This document shows positions 16,615 to 24,552 of a stretch of 64,000 bases of DNA, in pieces. Within the stretch, counting starts at the first letter, position 1; each line of letters begins with the position of its first letter. The notes beneath the pieces were generated by a model. That model did not search any database, had not been told where the DNA came from, and saw only the letters and a list, made by a program, of their open reading frames with translations. A program made the translations under genes and the position numbers. Source of the DNA: a bacterium (GTDB taxonomy: Bacteria; CLD3; SB21); contig WBUR01000024.1 of assembly GCA_008933615.1 (NCBI GenBank), positions 1 to 64,000 on the forward strand. The letters run 5' to 3'.

Positions 16615-17443
16615 TCTGTAAGAATCCTTTTAATTACGAAGACTCTACTTTCTTCAAAAAAGATTCCTACAGAATGACAGCTCACCAACGTTTCACATTG
16701 TTTTATTTTTCGTGATATCCTGGCATATCATTCTGTAAGAATCCTTTCTAATTACGAAGATCTAACCTTCATACAGCGAGAAAATTCCATTTAGGGTTTT
16801 TCGCAGATATCAACGCCTCTTTCTTCGCTCTGGTCATATTCTTGATCTCCTTTTCCCAGGCTATGGCTTGCTTAATATCTGAAAAATGTTCATAGTAGAC
16901 CAGTTTGTAACAATAGTATCTTCCTGCAAATGTTTTCTTTTTTCCTCGGTTTTCATAATGCTGCTGTAATCGAACTTTGAGATCGTTGGTTACGCCGACA
17001 TAGAGAACGGTTTTTCCCGGATTGGTCGTAATGTATACGTAGTAATTTCCTTTCACGTCGTAGCCTTTACTTAATTCAAAAAAAGATTCCTACAGAATGG
17101 TAATGCACCAACGTTTATATTTTTTTTCTTGAGCATGGTCCCGGTGTGTCATTCCGCAAGAATCTTTTTGATTACGAAGGCTTTACTTTCTTCAAAAAAG
17201 ATTCCTACAGAATGACAATTCACCAAGGGATTCACGATCGAGCCTGTCTCGGCATGTCATTCTGAAAGAATCTTTTTGATTATGAAGGCTTTACTTTCCT
17301 CAAACAAGATTCCTACAGAATGACATCGCTCCAGTGTCTCACATTCTGGTTTTTTCGACATTAGTCCCAGGAATGTCATTCTAAAAGAATCTTTTTAATT
17401 ACGAAGACTTTACTTTCTTTAAAAAAGATTCCTACAGAATGAC
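16610..17443. repeat. Tandem array of about five palindromic units, one split by a GIY-YIG gene
   Basis: Units at 16610-16678, 16727-16768 plus 17061-17099 (split), 17148-17216, 17256-17324 and 17375-17443. Each intact unit is about 69 bp with arms GTCATTCTGTAAGAATC and GATTCCTACAGAATGAC around a loop such as TTACGAAGACTTTACTTTC. The roughly 40-50-base stretches between units are also related to each other (several contain CACCAACGTTTCACATT), so the true repeat period is about 108-119 bp. The array fills the gap between the DUF255 and S9 peptidase genes. Confidence 0.9.
16769..17056 (-). CDS. GIY-YIG nuclease family protein (YhbQ/UPF0213-like)
   Basis: The 95-residue protein is a single GIY-YIG domain: NYYVYITTN for the GIY strand, VLYVGVTNDLKVRLQQH for the YIG strand with catalytic-type Arg, and the AIAWEKEIKNMTRAKKEALI helix carrying the expected Glu. 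Such domains cut DNA with a metal ion. The start is GTG at 17054-17056, in line with the family's MKGNYYVYI. The gene sits precisely between the two arms of one palindromic repeat unit, in place of the normal loop. A deleted relative persists at 31049-31185. This suggests it is cargo, or the agent, of a small mobile unit. Confidence 0.88.
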   Translation of the reverse strand: MKGNYYVYITTNPGKTVLYVGVTNDLKVRLQQHYENRGKKKTFAGRYYCYKLVYYEHFSDIKQAIAWEKEIKNMTRAKKEALISAKNPKWNFLAV

Positions 17444-17449
17444 ATGCTG

Positions 17450-19495
17450 CTATTTTAAATACCGCGCAAACCAGTTGTGAACTTCTTTGTACCAATAAAT
17501 CGAGTTCTGCGGCTGGAGTATCCAGTGGTTCTCATTAGGGAAATAAACTAAACGGGATTCAACGCCTTTTCCCTTAAGCACGCCGTATAATTCCAGTCCC
17601 TGCGTCACGACCACACGGTAATCTTTTTCGCCATGCAGGATAAGCATCGGCGTATTAAAATGATTTGAGAAAAATGCGGGGCTGTATTTATTGATCTGTT
17701 CATAACGCCCTTCCCACGGCGCCCCGTCGTAATTTTTCACGCGTTCATACGTCATGTCGGACGCAAACTGGCCCATTAAATTATATACCCCTGCGTGGCT
17801 GATCAAACATTTGAAACGATCCGTGTGGCCTGCGATCCAGTTAACAAGATATCCTCCGTAAGAACCTCCGGCGGCGGCCATGCGCGCGCTGTCAATAAAG
17901 GAATAGTTGGCAAGAAGATAATCCGTTGCTTTCATGATGTCGGTGAAGGGTTTATCGCCATGCGCGCCGACGATCGATTTTCCAAAAGCATTTCCAAAAC
18001 TTGTCGAACCGTGAAAATTAACCATCGCAACCACGTAACCCGGCGCGGCGAACATCTGCCCATTCCATCGGTAATGAAAATCATCATTAAACGTACCTGC
18101 AGGGCCGCCGTGAATCATATGTACCAAAGGATATTTTTTATTGGGATCAAAATTGGGCGGATAGAGGAGATACATCTGAACGGGGTCGCCATCGGCGCCG
18201 GTGAACGTCAGATTCTCGACTTTTCCGAAAGCAATAGAATCGGTGATCGGCTTATTGAAAAAACTGAGCTGGGATATTTTCTTGGTTTTTAGGTCAAAAT
18301 CGAAAATTTCCGCAGGCTGCGACATATTCGTTTTGATGAACACAAGCCGGTTGCCGGAAACATTTAGCGCATTAACAACACTTTCGGTAAATAGCCTTTG
18401 AGTTTTATTTGACGCCAAATCGAGCATAAATGCCGACGTGCGCGCTTGGTCGCTCGCGAGCATAAACATGGTCTTGCCCGGATTCGATTCGTTGTAGTTA
18501 TAATAGGAAAGGGACGTGTCGGTCAGAACTTTTTGTTCCTTAGTCGCGAGGTCGTATCGCACCAGGCGTTCGTTTTCTGCGGAATAATCCGGATCGGTTT
18601 GCCGCGTGTAATAGATATATTTTCCGTCTTTAGAGAAGAAGGGATCGTTATCACCTTCTTCATTATCTTTGGTCAGATTAACCCACTCGTCATTGGAGGA
18701 AAGCGGCGCGAGGTACACATCCTGATTCATTTTGGTATAAGGAGGAAGGGTTGTGTTGGCCGTCAGAACCATCCACTTGCCGTCGGGAGATAAATCATAA
18801 TTTGCGTCAAGCCCGCCGAGGCTGATTGCGAGAATACGTTTCGATCCTTTGGTCAAATCGACGCGTTCTTTAGTGTCCATAGTATAAGCGTAAATATGAA
18901 TCACATAGCCGTCGGTCAGCCAATTATCCCAGTAACGGTAAAATCGGTTTTCCGTGACCTTCGCAGTCATCTTATTGTCTTTTTTTTCCTTGAGCGCTTT
19001 TTTCATTCCCTCAAAGTCATTCTCATACTCCGGTATAATTGAAGACGAAAACGCGATGCGCTTTCCGTCAGCGAAGTACTTCGGATTCGAAATGCCCATA
19101 GGCATTTCCGTAATCAATGCGGCCTCGCCGCCGTCAATGTCGATTTGATACAACTGCGCATAGTCGCCTTCACGTTTTGAAATAAATGCGATCGTGCGGC
19201 TGTTGGGATGCCAGGCCGGGGAATTATCGGAACCGACATTTGTGGTCAATCGTTTTAGTTTGTTACTGCTCAGATCGATCAGCCAGAGATCGGAATTCCC
19301 TTTGTTATCCTTAACGCTATATTCCGAGACAACAAAACAGCCGAATTTACCGTCGGGGGAAACGGTGAGCGATGACACGCGTTTCATATTCCACAGGTCT
19401 TCAGCGGTGAGCGTGCGTTTGTTTTGCGCCGTCAGATTGCCGGCGGTTGTCAAGGCCAAGAAAACAATAAATAAATGTTTTAGGTGTGTGAACAT
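17450..19495 (-). CDS. S9 family peptidase (dipeptidyl/acylaminoacyl peptidase-like), secreted
   Basis: The protein is 681 residues. A signal peptide (LFIVFLALTTAGNLTAQ) suggests export to the periplasm. Residues up to about 410 form a TolB/PD40-like beta-propeller (SSLTVSPDGKFGCFVV, PAWHPNSRTIAFIS). The C-terminal alpha/beta-hydrolase domain has the nucleophile motif GGSYGGYLV near residue 545, the acid in HGEKDYRVVV and the catalytic His in FPNENHWI. It should release short peptides or acylated residues from oligopeptides. It is preceded by a divergent M16 peptidase, suggesting a peptide-degradation neighbourhood. Confidence 0.93.
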   Translation of the reverse strand: MFTHLKHLFIVFLALTTAGNLTAQNKRTLTAEDLWNMKRVSSLTVSPDGKFGCFVVSEYSVKDNKGNSDLWLIDLSSNKLKRLTTNVGSDNSPAWHPNSRTIAFISKREGDYAQLYQIDIDGGEAALITEMPMGISNPKYFADGKRIAFSSSIIPEYENDFEGMKKALKEKKDNKMTAKVTENRFYRYWDNWLTDGYVIHIYAYTMDTKERVDLTKGSKRILAISLGGLDANYDLSPDGKWMVLTANTTLPPYTKMNQDVYLAPLSSNDEWVNLTKDNEEGDNDPFFSKDGKYIYYTRQTDPDYSAENERLVRYDLATKEQKVLTDTSLSYYNYNESNPGKTMFMLASDQARTSAFMLDLASNKTQRLFTESVVNALNVSGNRLVFIKTNMSQPAEIFDFDLKTKKISQLSFFNKPITDSIAFGKVENLTFTGADGDPVQMYLLYPPNFDPNKKYPLVHMIHGGPAGTFNDDFHYRWNGQMFAAPGYVVAMVNFHGSTSFGNAFGKSIVGAHGDKPFTDIMKATDYLLANYSFIDSARMAAAGGSYGGYLVNWIAGHTDRFKCLISHAGVYNLMGQFASDMTYERVKNYDGAPWEGRYEQINKYSPAFFSNHFNTPMLILHGEKDYRVVVTQGLELYGVLKGKGVESRLVYFPNENHWILQPQNSIYWYKEVHNWFARYLK

Positions 19496-19651
19496 GTCAG
19501 GTCTCCGTGTTTTAGATTTGATTTTATATTACAACGACAAAAACAACATATCCAATCTCATGTATATAATCAACAATTGATATTGAATCTCCTTGCCGAA
19601 ATAGGTAACTTGGCGCAGTAAAAAAATATTACTCAGAAAAAACGAAAACGA

Positions 19652-20920
19652 ATGAAGCTACCAAAAATAGAAATCTACAGAAAAATTTTAGATAACGGGT
19701 TAACGCTGCTTCTCAATGAAAATCATAAATTGCCTATTTGCACGGTTATGATCTGGCTGCGCGTGGGCGGCAGGAACGAAAGCCCGGGTATTACGGGCAT
19801 GTCACACTATCTTGAGCATTGTTATTCCATGGGAACGCAACGGTTCGGGCCGCGTGAAAACAGTTGGCTTATTCAGCGCATTGGCGGAACTAAAAACGCA
19901 TTTACGTCGCATGATTTTACTGCCTATTATTCCAATATTCCTTCCGCACATTTTGAAACGGTAATGGATATGGAGGCGGACCGCTTCACGCATCTTGCGC
20001 TTCCGGAAGAGCATGTTCTGTCTGAAAAAGAAGTTATCAAAGAAGAAAAACGTCTGCGGTATGAAGACTCTCCGTTTGGCAAGATGTACGAAACGATGTG
20101 CGGACTTGCTTACGAACGCCACCCGTATAAGAACACCGTGATCGGCAGTTGGGACGATCTGAATGTGATGACACGCCAGGATATGATGGCGTATTATAAG
20201 AAATGGTACGTTCCTGAAAATACCGTGATCGTACTATCCGGCGACGTTGCGCGTGATCGCGCGGTGCAAGCGGCGGAATCGTATTTCGGCGCAATTCCCA
20301 AAGGAAGTCTGGACGATTTAAAAACGGCTGATGAACCGGCGCAGCAATCGGAACGCAGAAAAAGAATACAAATGGAAGCAGAACATGCTTCGCTTCTGAT
20401 TGCCTATCAGGCCGTCGCGATGGATGACGACGATTATATTCCTCTGGTTTTTTTGAGCCATATATTGTCCGCAGGGCATAGTTCAAGGCTTTATCAGGCG
20501 CTGGTGTATGAACAGCAGATCGCCACGTTTGCGTCGGCAGCATGCGAAGGTTCAAAAGACCCCGGGCTTTTTCAGATCATGGCGCAAGTTCAATCCGATC
20601 ACACGATCGAGGAAGTGGAAGCGGCTTTGATGCAGGAAATTGAAAATGTTCAAAAAGAACCTGTTTCAGACCGTGAATACGAACGAATTAAAAACATGGT
20701 GGAATCGGGGTTTATCCATGCGCTGGAGACCAACGATAACCGGGCGGAAATGATCGGCCGGTATGAAATCGTTTCAAGAAAATACGGTTCGGAATACGTG
20801 AATATTTCGTTAGATCTGATTGAAAAAACAACGAAAGAGGATATTCAGCGGGTTGCAAAAAAGTATCTTATACCTGCGCATAAGAACATCGTCATACTGG
20901 ATCCGATTAAAAGAAATTGA
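19652..20920 (+). CDS. M16 family zinc peptidase (processing peptidase-like)
   Basis: The protein is 422 residues, one two-domain half of the pitrilysin family. The inverted zinc motif HYLEH (His52, Glu55, His56) and the distal Glu near 131-132 in EVIKEEKRLR are intact, so it should be catalytic. No signal peptide is evident. M16B proteins often pair with an inactive partner; none is adjacent. It is divergently transcribed from the S9 peptidase, with 156 bases between the two starts that hold no strong hairpin. Confidence 0.92.
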   Translation: MKLPKIEIYRKILDNGLTLLLNENHKLPICTVMIWLRVGGRNESPGITGMSHYLEHCYSMGTQRFGPRENSWLIQRIGGTKNAFTSHDFTAYYSNIPSAHFETVMDMEADRFTHLALPEEHVLSEKEVIKEEKRLRYEDSPFGKMYETMCGLAYERHPYKNTVIGSWDDLNVMTRQDMMAYYKKWYVPENTVIVLSGDVARDRAVQAAESYFGAIPKGSLDDLKTADEPAQQSERRKRIQMEAEHASLLIAYQAVAMDDDDYIPLVFLSHILSAGHSSRLYQALVYEQQIATFASAACEGSKDPGLFQIMAQVQSDHTIEEVEAALMQEIENVQKEPVSDREYERIKNMVESGFIHALETNDNRAEMIGRYEIVSRKYGSEYVNISLDLIEKTTKEDIQRVAKKYLIPAHKNIVILDPIKRN

Positions 20921-20934
20921 TTTTACTATAGTTT

Positions 20935-20985
20935 GTCATGGTTCGACAAGCTTGTCCTGAGCCCCGCCGAAGGGCTCACCATGAC
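20935..20985. repeat. Inverted repeat of the GTCATGGTTCGACAAGC family
   Basis: It begins GTCATGGTTCGACAAGCTTG and ends GGGCTCACCATGAC. Ends pair (GTCATGGT with ACCATGAC). A related palindrome lies at 42475-42529. Confidence 0.75.
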
Positions 20986-21048
20986 GTATGTGAGTAAAGC
21001 GGATAAGCACTATATTTAATCCATTCATAGAAAGAGAGTTATAGGAAG

Positions 21049-21690
21049 ATGGAACATCAGCAATATACCATAGGGGAAGAAATTGCAAACAGCATAACTC
21101 ACGGAATCGGAGCGGCTTTGAGTATAGCCGGATTGGTTATTCTCGTGGTCATGGCGGCGCTGCACGGCGATGCGTGGCATATTGTCAGTTGTTCGATTTA
21201 CGGCGCTTCCATGATCATGCTGTATACGGCATCCACGTTGTACCATACTTTTCAAAGCCCGAAAGTCAAACATGCCATGCGAATTCTGGATCATTCGTCG
21301 ATCTATTTATTAATTGCCGGTACCTACACGCCATTTACGCTGATCAGTTTACGCGGGCCGTGGGGATGGTCGTTATTCGGCGTGATCTGGGGCCTTGCAT
21401 TAACCGGCATTATATTTAAACTGTACTTTACCGGGCGATTTAATAAAGCGTCTACCATCATTTACGTTTTAATGGGATGGATTGCCGTCATTGCAATTAA
21501 ACCAATGATAGACATAATTCCAATCGGAGGACTGGCGTTACTCTTCGGCGGCGGATTGTCCTATACGCTCGGTGTCATTTTTTACGTTTGGAAAAAATTA
21601 CCCTACCATCATGCGGTATGGCATCTTTTTGTATTGGGAGGAACGATTTTGCATTTTTTCGCGATTCTCTTTTTCGTATTACCAAGTTGA
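21049..21690 (+). CDS. Hemolysin III family (PAQR-like) membrane protein
   Basis: This 213-residue protein has seven hydrophobic segments and the family's conserved motifs: IANSITHGIGAALSIAG near the start, SIYGASMIMLYTASTLYH, then RILDHSSIYLLIAGTYTPF, and HHAVWHLFVLGGTILHFFAI at the end, which give the conserved metal-type Ser/His/Asp set of PAQR proteins. Homologues (YqfA/TrhA) affect membrane fluidity; haemolysis is not a secure function. AGGAAG precedes the ATG. Confidence 0.92.
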   Translation: MEHQQYTIGEEIANSITHGIGAALSIAGLVILVVMAALHGDAWHIVSCSIYGASMIMLYTASTLYHTFQSPKVKHAMRILDHSSIYLLIAGTYTPFTLISLRGPWGWSLFGVIWGLALTGIIFKLYFTGRFNKASTIIYVLMGWIAVIAIKPMIDIIPIGGLALLFGGGLSYTLGVIFYVWKKLPYHHAVWHLFVLGGTILHFFAILFFVLPS

Positions 21691-21703
21691 CAAAGGGCGC
21701 CGA

Positions 21704-22234
21704 ATGATAAGTGAATTACAAAGCCGATTCGAAATGTTTGAATCGAAACGGATGTTTTTTTTGGATCGGATGAACAAGATGACTGCGGAACAACTTTCAT
21801 TCAAGCCTCATGCAGACCACTGGAACATGCTGGATATAGTTCAGCATTTAATGTTATCCGAGCGCGCTTTTTTGCTGCAGGTAACTGAAAAAACGTTTAA
21901 ACCGCGCAAACCAAGGTTTCATCCGCTTATCGGTTCGTTTATACTATGGTTGATTTTCAAAGTCGGCATTCACGTCAAAGTTCCTGTCAAATCGGCTCTT
22001 CCGAAAGATTCGATGAGTTTGCATGATTCCACGGCGCTGTGGCAGGAAAAACGGACAGGGTTGAAAGAATTTTTTGAAACCTTAGATCGAACTTCGGCTC
22101 GCCAAAAATTATTTTTTCATCCGATTAGGGGAGGAATAAGTTCCATTACGCTGGTCGAATTTCTCACCGTTCACTTTGATCATCACATGAAACAGGTGAA
22201 ACGTATTCAGCGTTCACCGCATTATCCGAAGTAA
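21704..22234 (+). CDS. DinB-superfamily protein
   Basis: The protein is 176 residues. It has a four-helix-bundle DinB/YfiT layout with LSFKPHADHWNMLDIVQHLMLSE and a C-terminal HFDHHMKQVKRI, which together supply the three-His metal site expected for the superfamily (the HWN...QH helix plus HxxxH). Some relatives are bacillithiol or glutathione-type transferases; the substrate here is unknown. The ATG at 21704 lies 13 bases after the hemolysin III stop, so the genes are likely cotranscribed. A longer in-frame start overlaps the preceding gene and is rejected. Confidence 0.78.
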   Translation: MISELQSRFEMFESKRMFFLDRMNKMTAEQLSFKPHADHWNMLDIVQHLMLSERAFLLQVTEKTFKPRKPRFHPLIGSFILWLIFKVGIHVKVPVKSALPKDSMSLHDSTALWQEKRTGLKEFFETLDRTSARQKLFFHPIRGGISSITLVEFLTVHFDHHMKQVKRIQRSPHYPK

Positions 22235-22247
22235 AAACCACACACTT

Positions 22248-23027
22248 ATGTGCCTCATCCTTCTAGCATACCGTGCTCATCCGGAATACCCGGTGATCAT
22301 TGCCGCCAATCGCGATGAATTTTATGAACGACGAACAGCGCATGCGGCATATTGGGATGACAATCCTGAAATATTGGCCGGTAAAGATCTGCAGGGCGGG
22401 GGCACCTGGCTTGGCGTTTCAAAAAGTGGGCGGATCGCGATGATAACGAACTACCGTGAACCCGGCTCATTCAATCAAGACGCGCCTACGCGCGGAAAGC
22501 TGGTCAGCGATTTTTTATCCGGCAAAAAAAATGCGATGAATTACCTTCAACAAGTAAAACACGGCGCGCGATCGTACAATGGATTCAACCTGATCTTGGG
22601 AGATGATTCCGGATTTTATTATTTTTCCAATCGATCGGACAAAATAAATCAATTACCGTGCGGAGTATTTGGACTAAGCAATCATCTTTTGGACACGCCG
22701 TGGCCAAAAGTAGAAAAAAGTAAAAATAAATTAATGAAATCGCTCGAACAAACGCAGGTTAATGAAAACGAATTGTTTGCTATTTTATCTGACGTTACCC
22801 CGGCGAATGATGCGCAGCTTCCGGATACGGGCGTAGGAGTTGAATTGGAGAAAATGTTATCGCCGGTATTTATCAAAAGCCCGAAGTACGGCACGAGGTG
22901 TTCGACGATTATCCTGATTGACAAAAAGTTAAAAGTGAGTTTTGTTGAACGAACGTACGCGCCCGAGGACGGCCGGTGGACAGAACTTAGATATGAGCTG
23001 AATTGGCGTGCAACTATAGTTTCTTAA
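22248..23027 (+). CDS. NRDE family protein (TANGO2-like)
   Basis: The 259-residue protein starts MCLILLAYRAHPEYPVIIAA followed by NRDE, the family signature, and has GGTWLGVSKSGRIAMITNYREP. Cys2 could become the N-terminal residue, as in Ntn hydrolases. Eukaryotic TANGO2 is linked to lipid/haem handling; the bacterial role is unknown. It starts 13 bases after the DinB gene and overlaps the convergent TPR gene by 14 bases. Confidence 0.9.
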   Translation: MCLILLAYRAHPEYPVIIAANRDEFYERRTAHAAYWDDNPEILAGKDLQGGGTWLGVSKSGRIAMITNYREPGSFNQDAPTRGKLVSDFLSGKKNAMNYLQQVKHGARSYNGFNLILGDDSGFYYFSNRSDKINQLPCGVFGLSNHLLDTPWPKVEKSKNKLMKSLEQTQVNENELFAILSDVTPANDAQLPDTGVGVELEKMLSPVFIKSPKYGTRCSTIILIDKKLKVSFVERTYAPEDGRWTELRYELNWRATIVS

Positions 23028-24540
23028 GCAGCTCGCGCGAAAGAAATTTGAATCTTGGCGCTTCAAGATATTGATCGTTGTCCACAACCTTATTCAACTC
23101 GTTCTTAGCCAACTCGTTCTTTCCAAGATGCGCATAACAAAACGCTAAATAATAGCGAGCCTGCGGTTCCCGCCACTTTTGATCGCCGTCATCCGTCTGG
23201 GTTCGAAGCGCTTCAAGGAAATAATCTTTTGCGCTCGGATAGTTAGAATGCGCCATTTCTGCGCGGCCAAGATAAAAATTGATTTGCGATAAAAATTTGA
23301 CGTTTCCGTTGCGCGCTTCCGGTTTTAACTTCAACATCATGCCTCGGCCTTCCTCGGTTTTTCCGAACAAAATCAAATGCCGTGCACGAATCACTTCTAT
23401 TTCGAATTCAGACAATCCGTATTGCAGGCGATTCTTGCTGGCCTGGGCGGTCGATTTACCTGAGTACTCATGATTCTTAGCAAGGTCATAAAGGCCCATG
23501 GCGGAGGCGCGGTTACCGGAGAGCTCCATCACTTCCCCGGATTGATAATATGCGGCGCCGACAATCCAGGCGTCAATGCTTTTGAATAATTTTCTATTTT
23601 TGCCGATCTCAGATGCTTCCGTCAAATACGGCAATGCCGTTTTATAATCATTTTTTAATTTGTTAATACGTCCCAGAAAATAGTCCGCGAACATTTTTGA
23701 CGACATAAAAGATGCGTTCACCGCCTCTCTGGCTTTATAAAATGAAAGTTCCGCTTTTCCAAAATCTTCCATGGAATAATAGATGAGGCCTAACTGATTA
23801 TACAAAAACGGGTTTCGGTTAAATCGTAAGGATAATTCCTGATGAAACCGAAGCGACTTTTCATAATTTCCTTCTTCGTAATAGACGTTCGCCAGGAAAA
23901 ACTTAGCTTCCAGTTTGGCCAGCTTTCCTTTTTCAAAAGCCGTCTCAAGCTGGCGAATTCCCTGAGCCCTGTCACCCCCCAATCCGAATAATCCGGCTAC
24001 GGCATCGATCCATCGCGGCATGGCGGCCGCATAATAATTATAAACGCCCGTGGTAAGATACGCATCGAAAATGTCCGGATTCCGGCGGATAATATCCTCA
24101 TGCAGGCTTTTTGATTTTTTCGCATAATAGAATGCCTTGAAAAAATTACCAACCATTGCGTGATACCGTGCGATATTTCCATAGGAGGTGCCTCTGTAGA
24201 ATTGTCCATCAACCTGATCAGTTCTTTCATACTCCTCGGCAACGGCGATGGCGTGGTCGTTCAGCTCCATAAATTGTTCTTCACTTGCGGTAGAGTCGTA
24301 TCCTGAAATGATTTGATAAAAATGAGAGGACGATTTGAAATAATATCCTTGGGGGTGCTTCGGATTCATTTGTATGACCGAGTCAAAAAGCGCGTCGGCA
24401 TGCGCAAAATCAAGGTTGTAAACCTTTTCCATACCCTGAAGCAATAAAGACGCGGCCGAATCCTGATTTTGCGATTGTGCAATAACGCGCGAATTCAGCA
24501 TCAATAAAACAAAGTATATAAGACTGATTAAGTATTTCAT
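23014..24540 (-). CDS. Exported TPR-repeat protein
   Basis: The protein is 508 residues with a signal peptide (LISLIYFVLLMLNSRVIAQ). Multiple tetratricopeptide repeats span most of it, for example NPKHPQGYYFKSSSHFYQ, NPFLYNQLGLIYYSMEDFGKAE and the C-terminal EPQARYYLAFCYAHLGKNELAK. It is probably a periplasmic or outer-membrane-associated scaffold. The gene is 12 bases downstream of the Omp85 gene, which suggests joint function at the outer membrane. Confidence 0.82.
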   Translation of the reverse strand: MKYLISLIYFVLLMLNSRVIAQSQNQDSAASLLLQGMEKVYNLDFAHADALFDSVIQMNPKHPQGYYFKSSSHFYQIISGYDSTASEEQFMELNDHAIAVAEEYERTDQVDGQFYRGTSYGNIARYHAMVGNFFKAFYYAKKSKSLHEDIIRRNPDIFDAYLTTGVYNYYAAAMPRWIDAVAGLFGLGGDRAQGIRQLETAFEKGKLAKLEAKFFLANVYYEEGNYEKSLRFHQELSLRFNRNPFLYNQLGLIYYSMEDFGKAELSFYKAREAVNASFMSSKMFADYFLGRINKLKNDYKTALPYLTEASEIGKNRKLFKSIDAWIVGAAYYQSGEVMELSGNRASAMGLYDLAKNHEYSGKSTAQASKNRLQYGLSEFEIEVIRARHLILFGKTEEGRGMMLKLKPEARNGNVKFLSQINFYLGRAEMAHSNYPSAKDYFLEALRTQTDDGDQKWREPQARYYLAFCYAHLGKNELAKNELNKVVDNDQYLEAPRFKFLSRELLKKL

Positions 24541-24552
24541 GTATTAATTAAA

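Noticed and set aside
16610-17443. CRISPR-like array
   Set aside because: The repeats are about 69-base palindromes, the segments between them are related to each other rather than unique, one unit holds a gene, and no cas gene is present.
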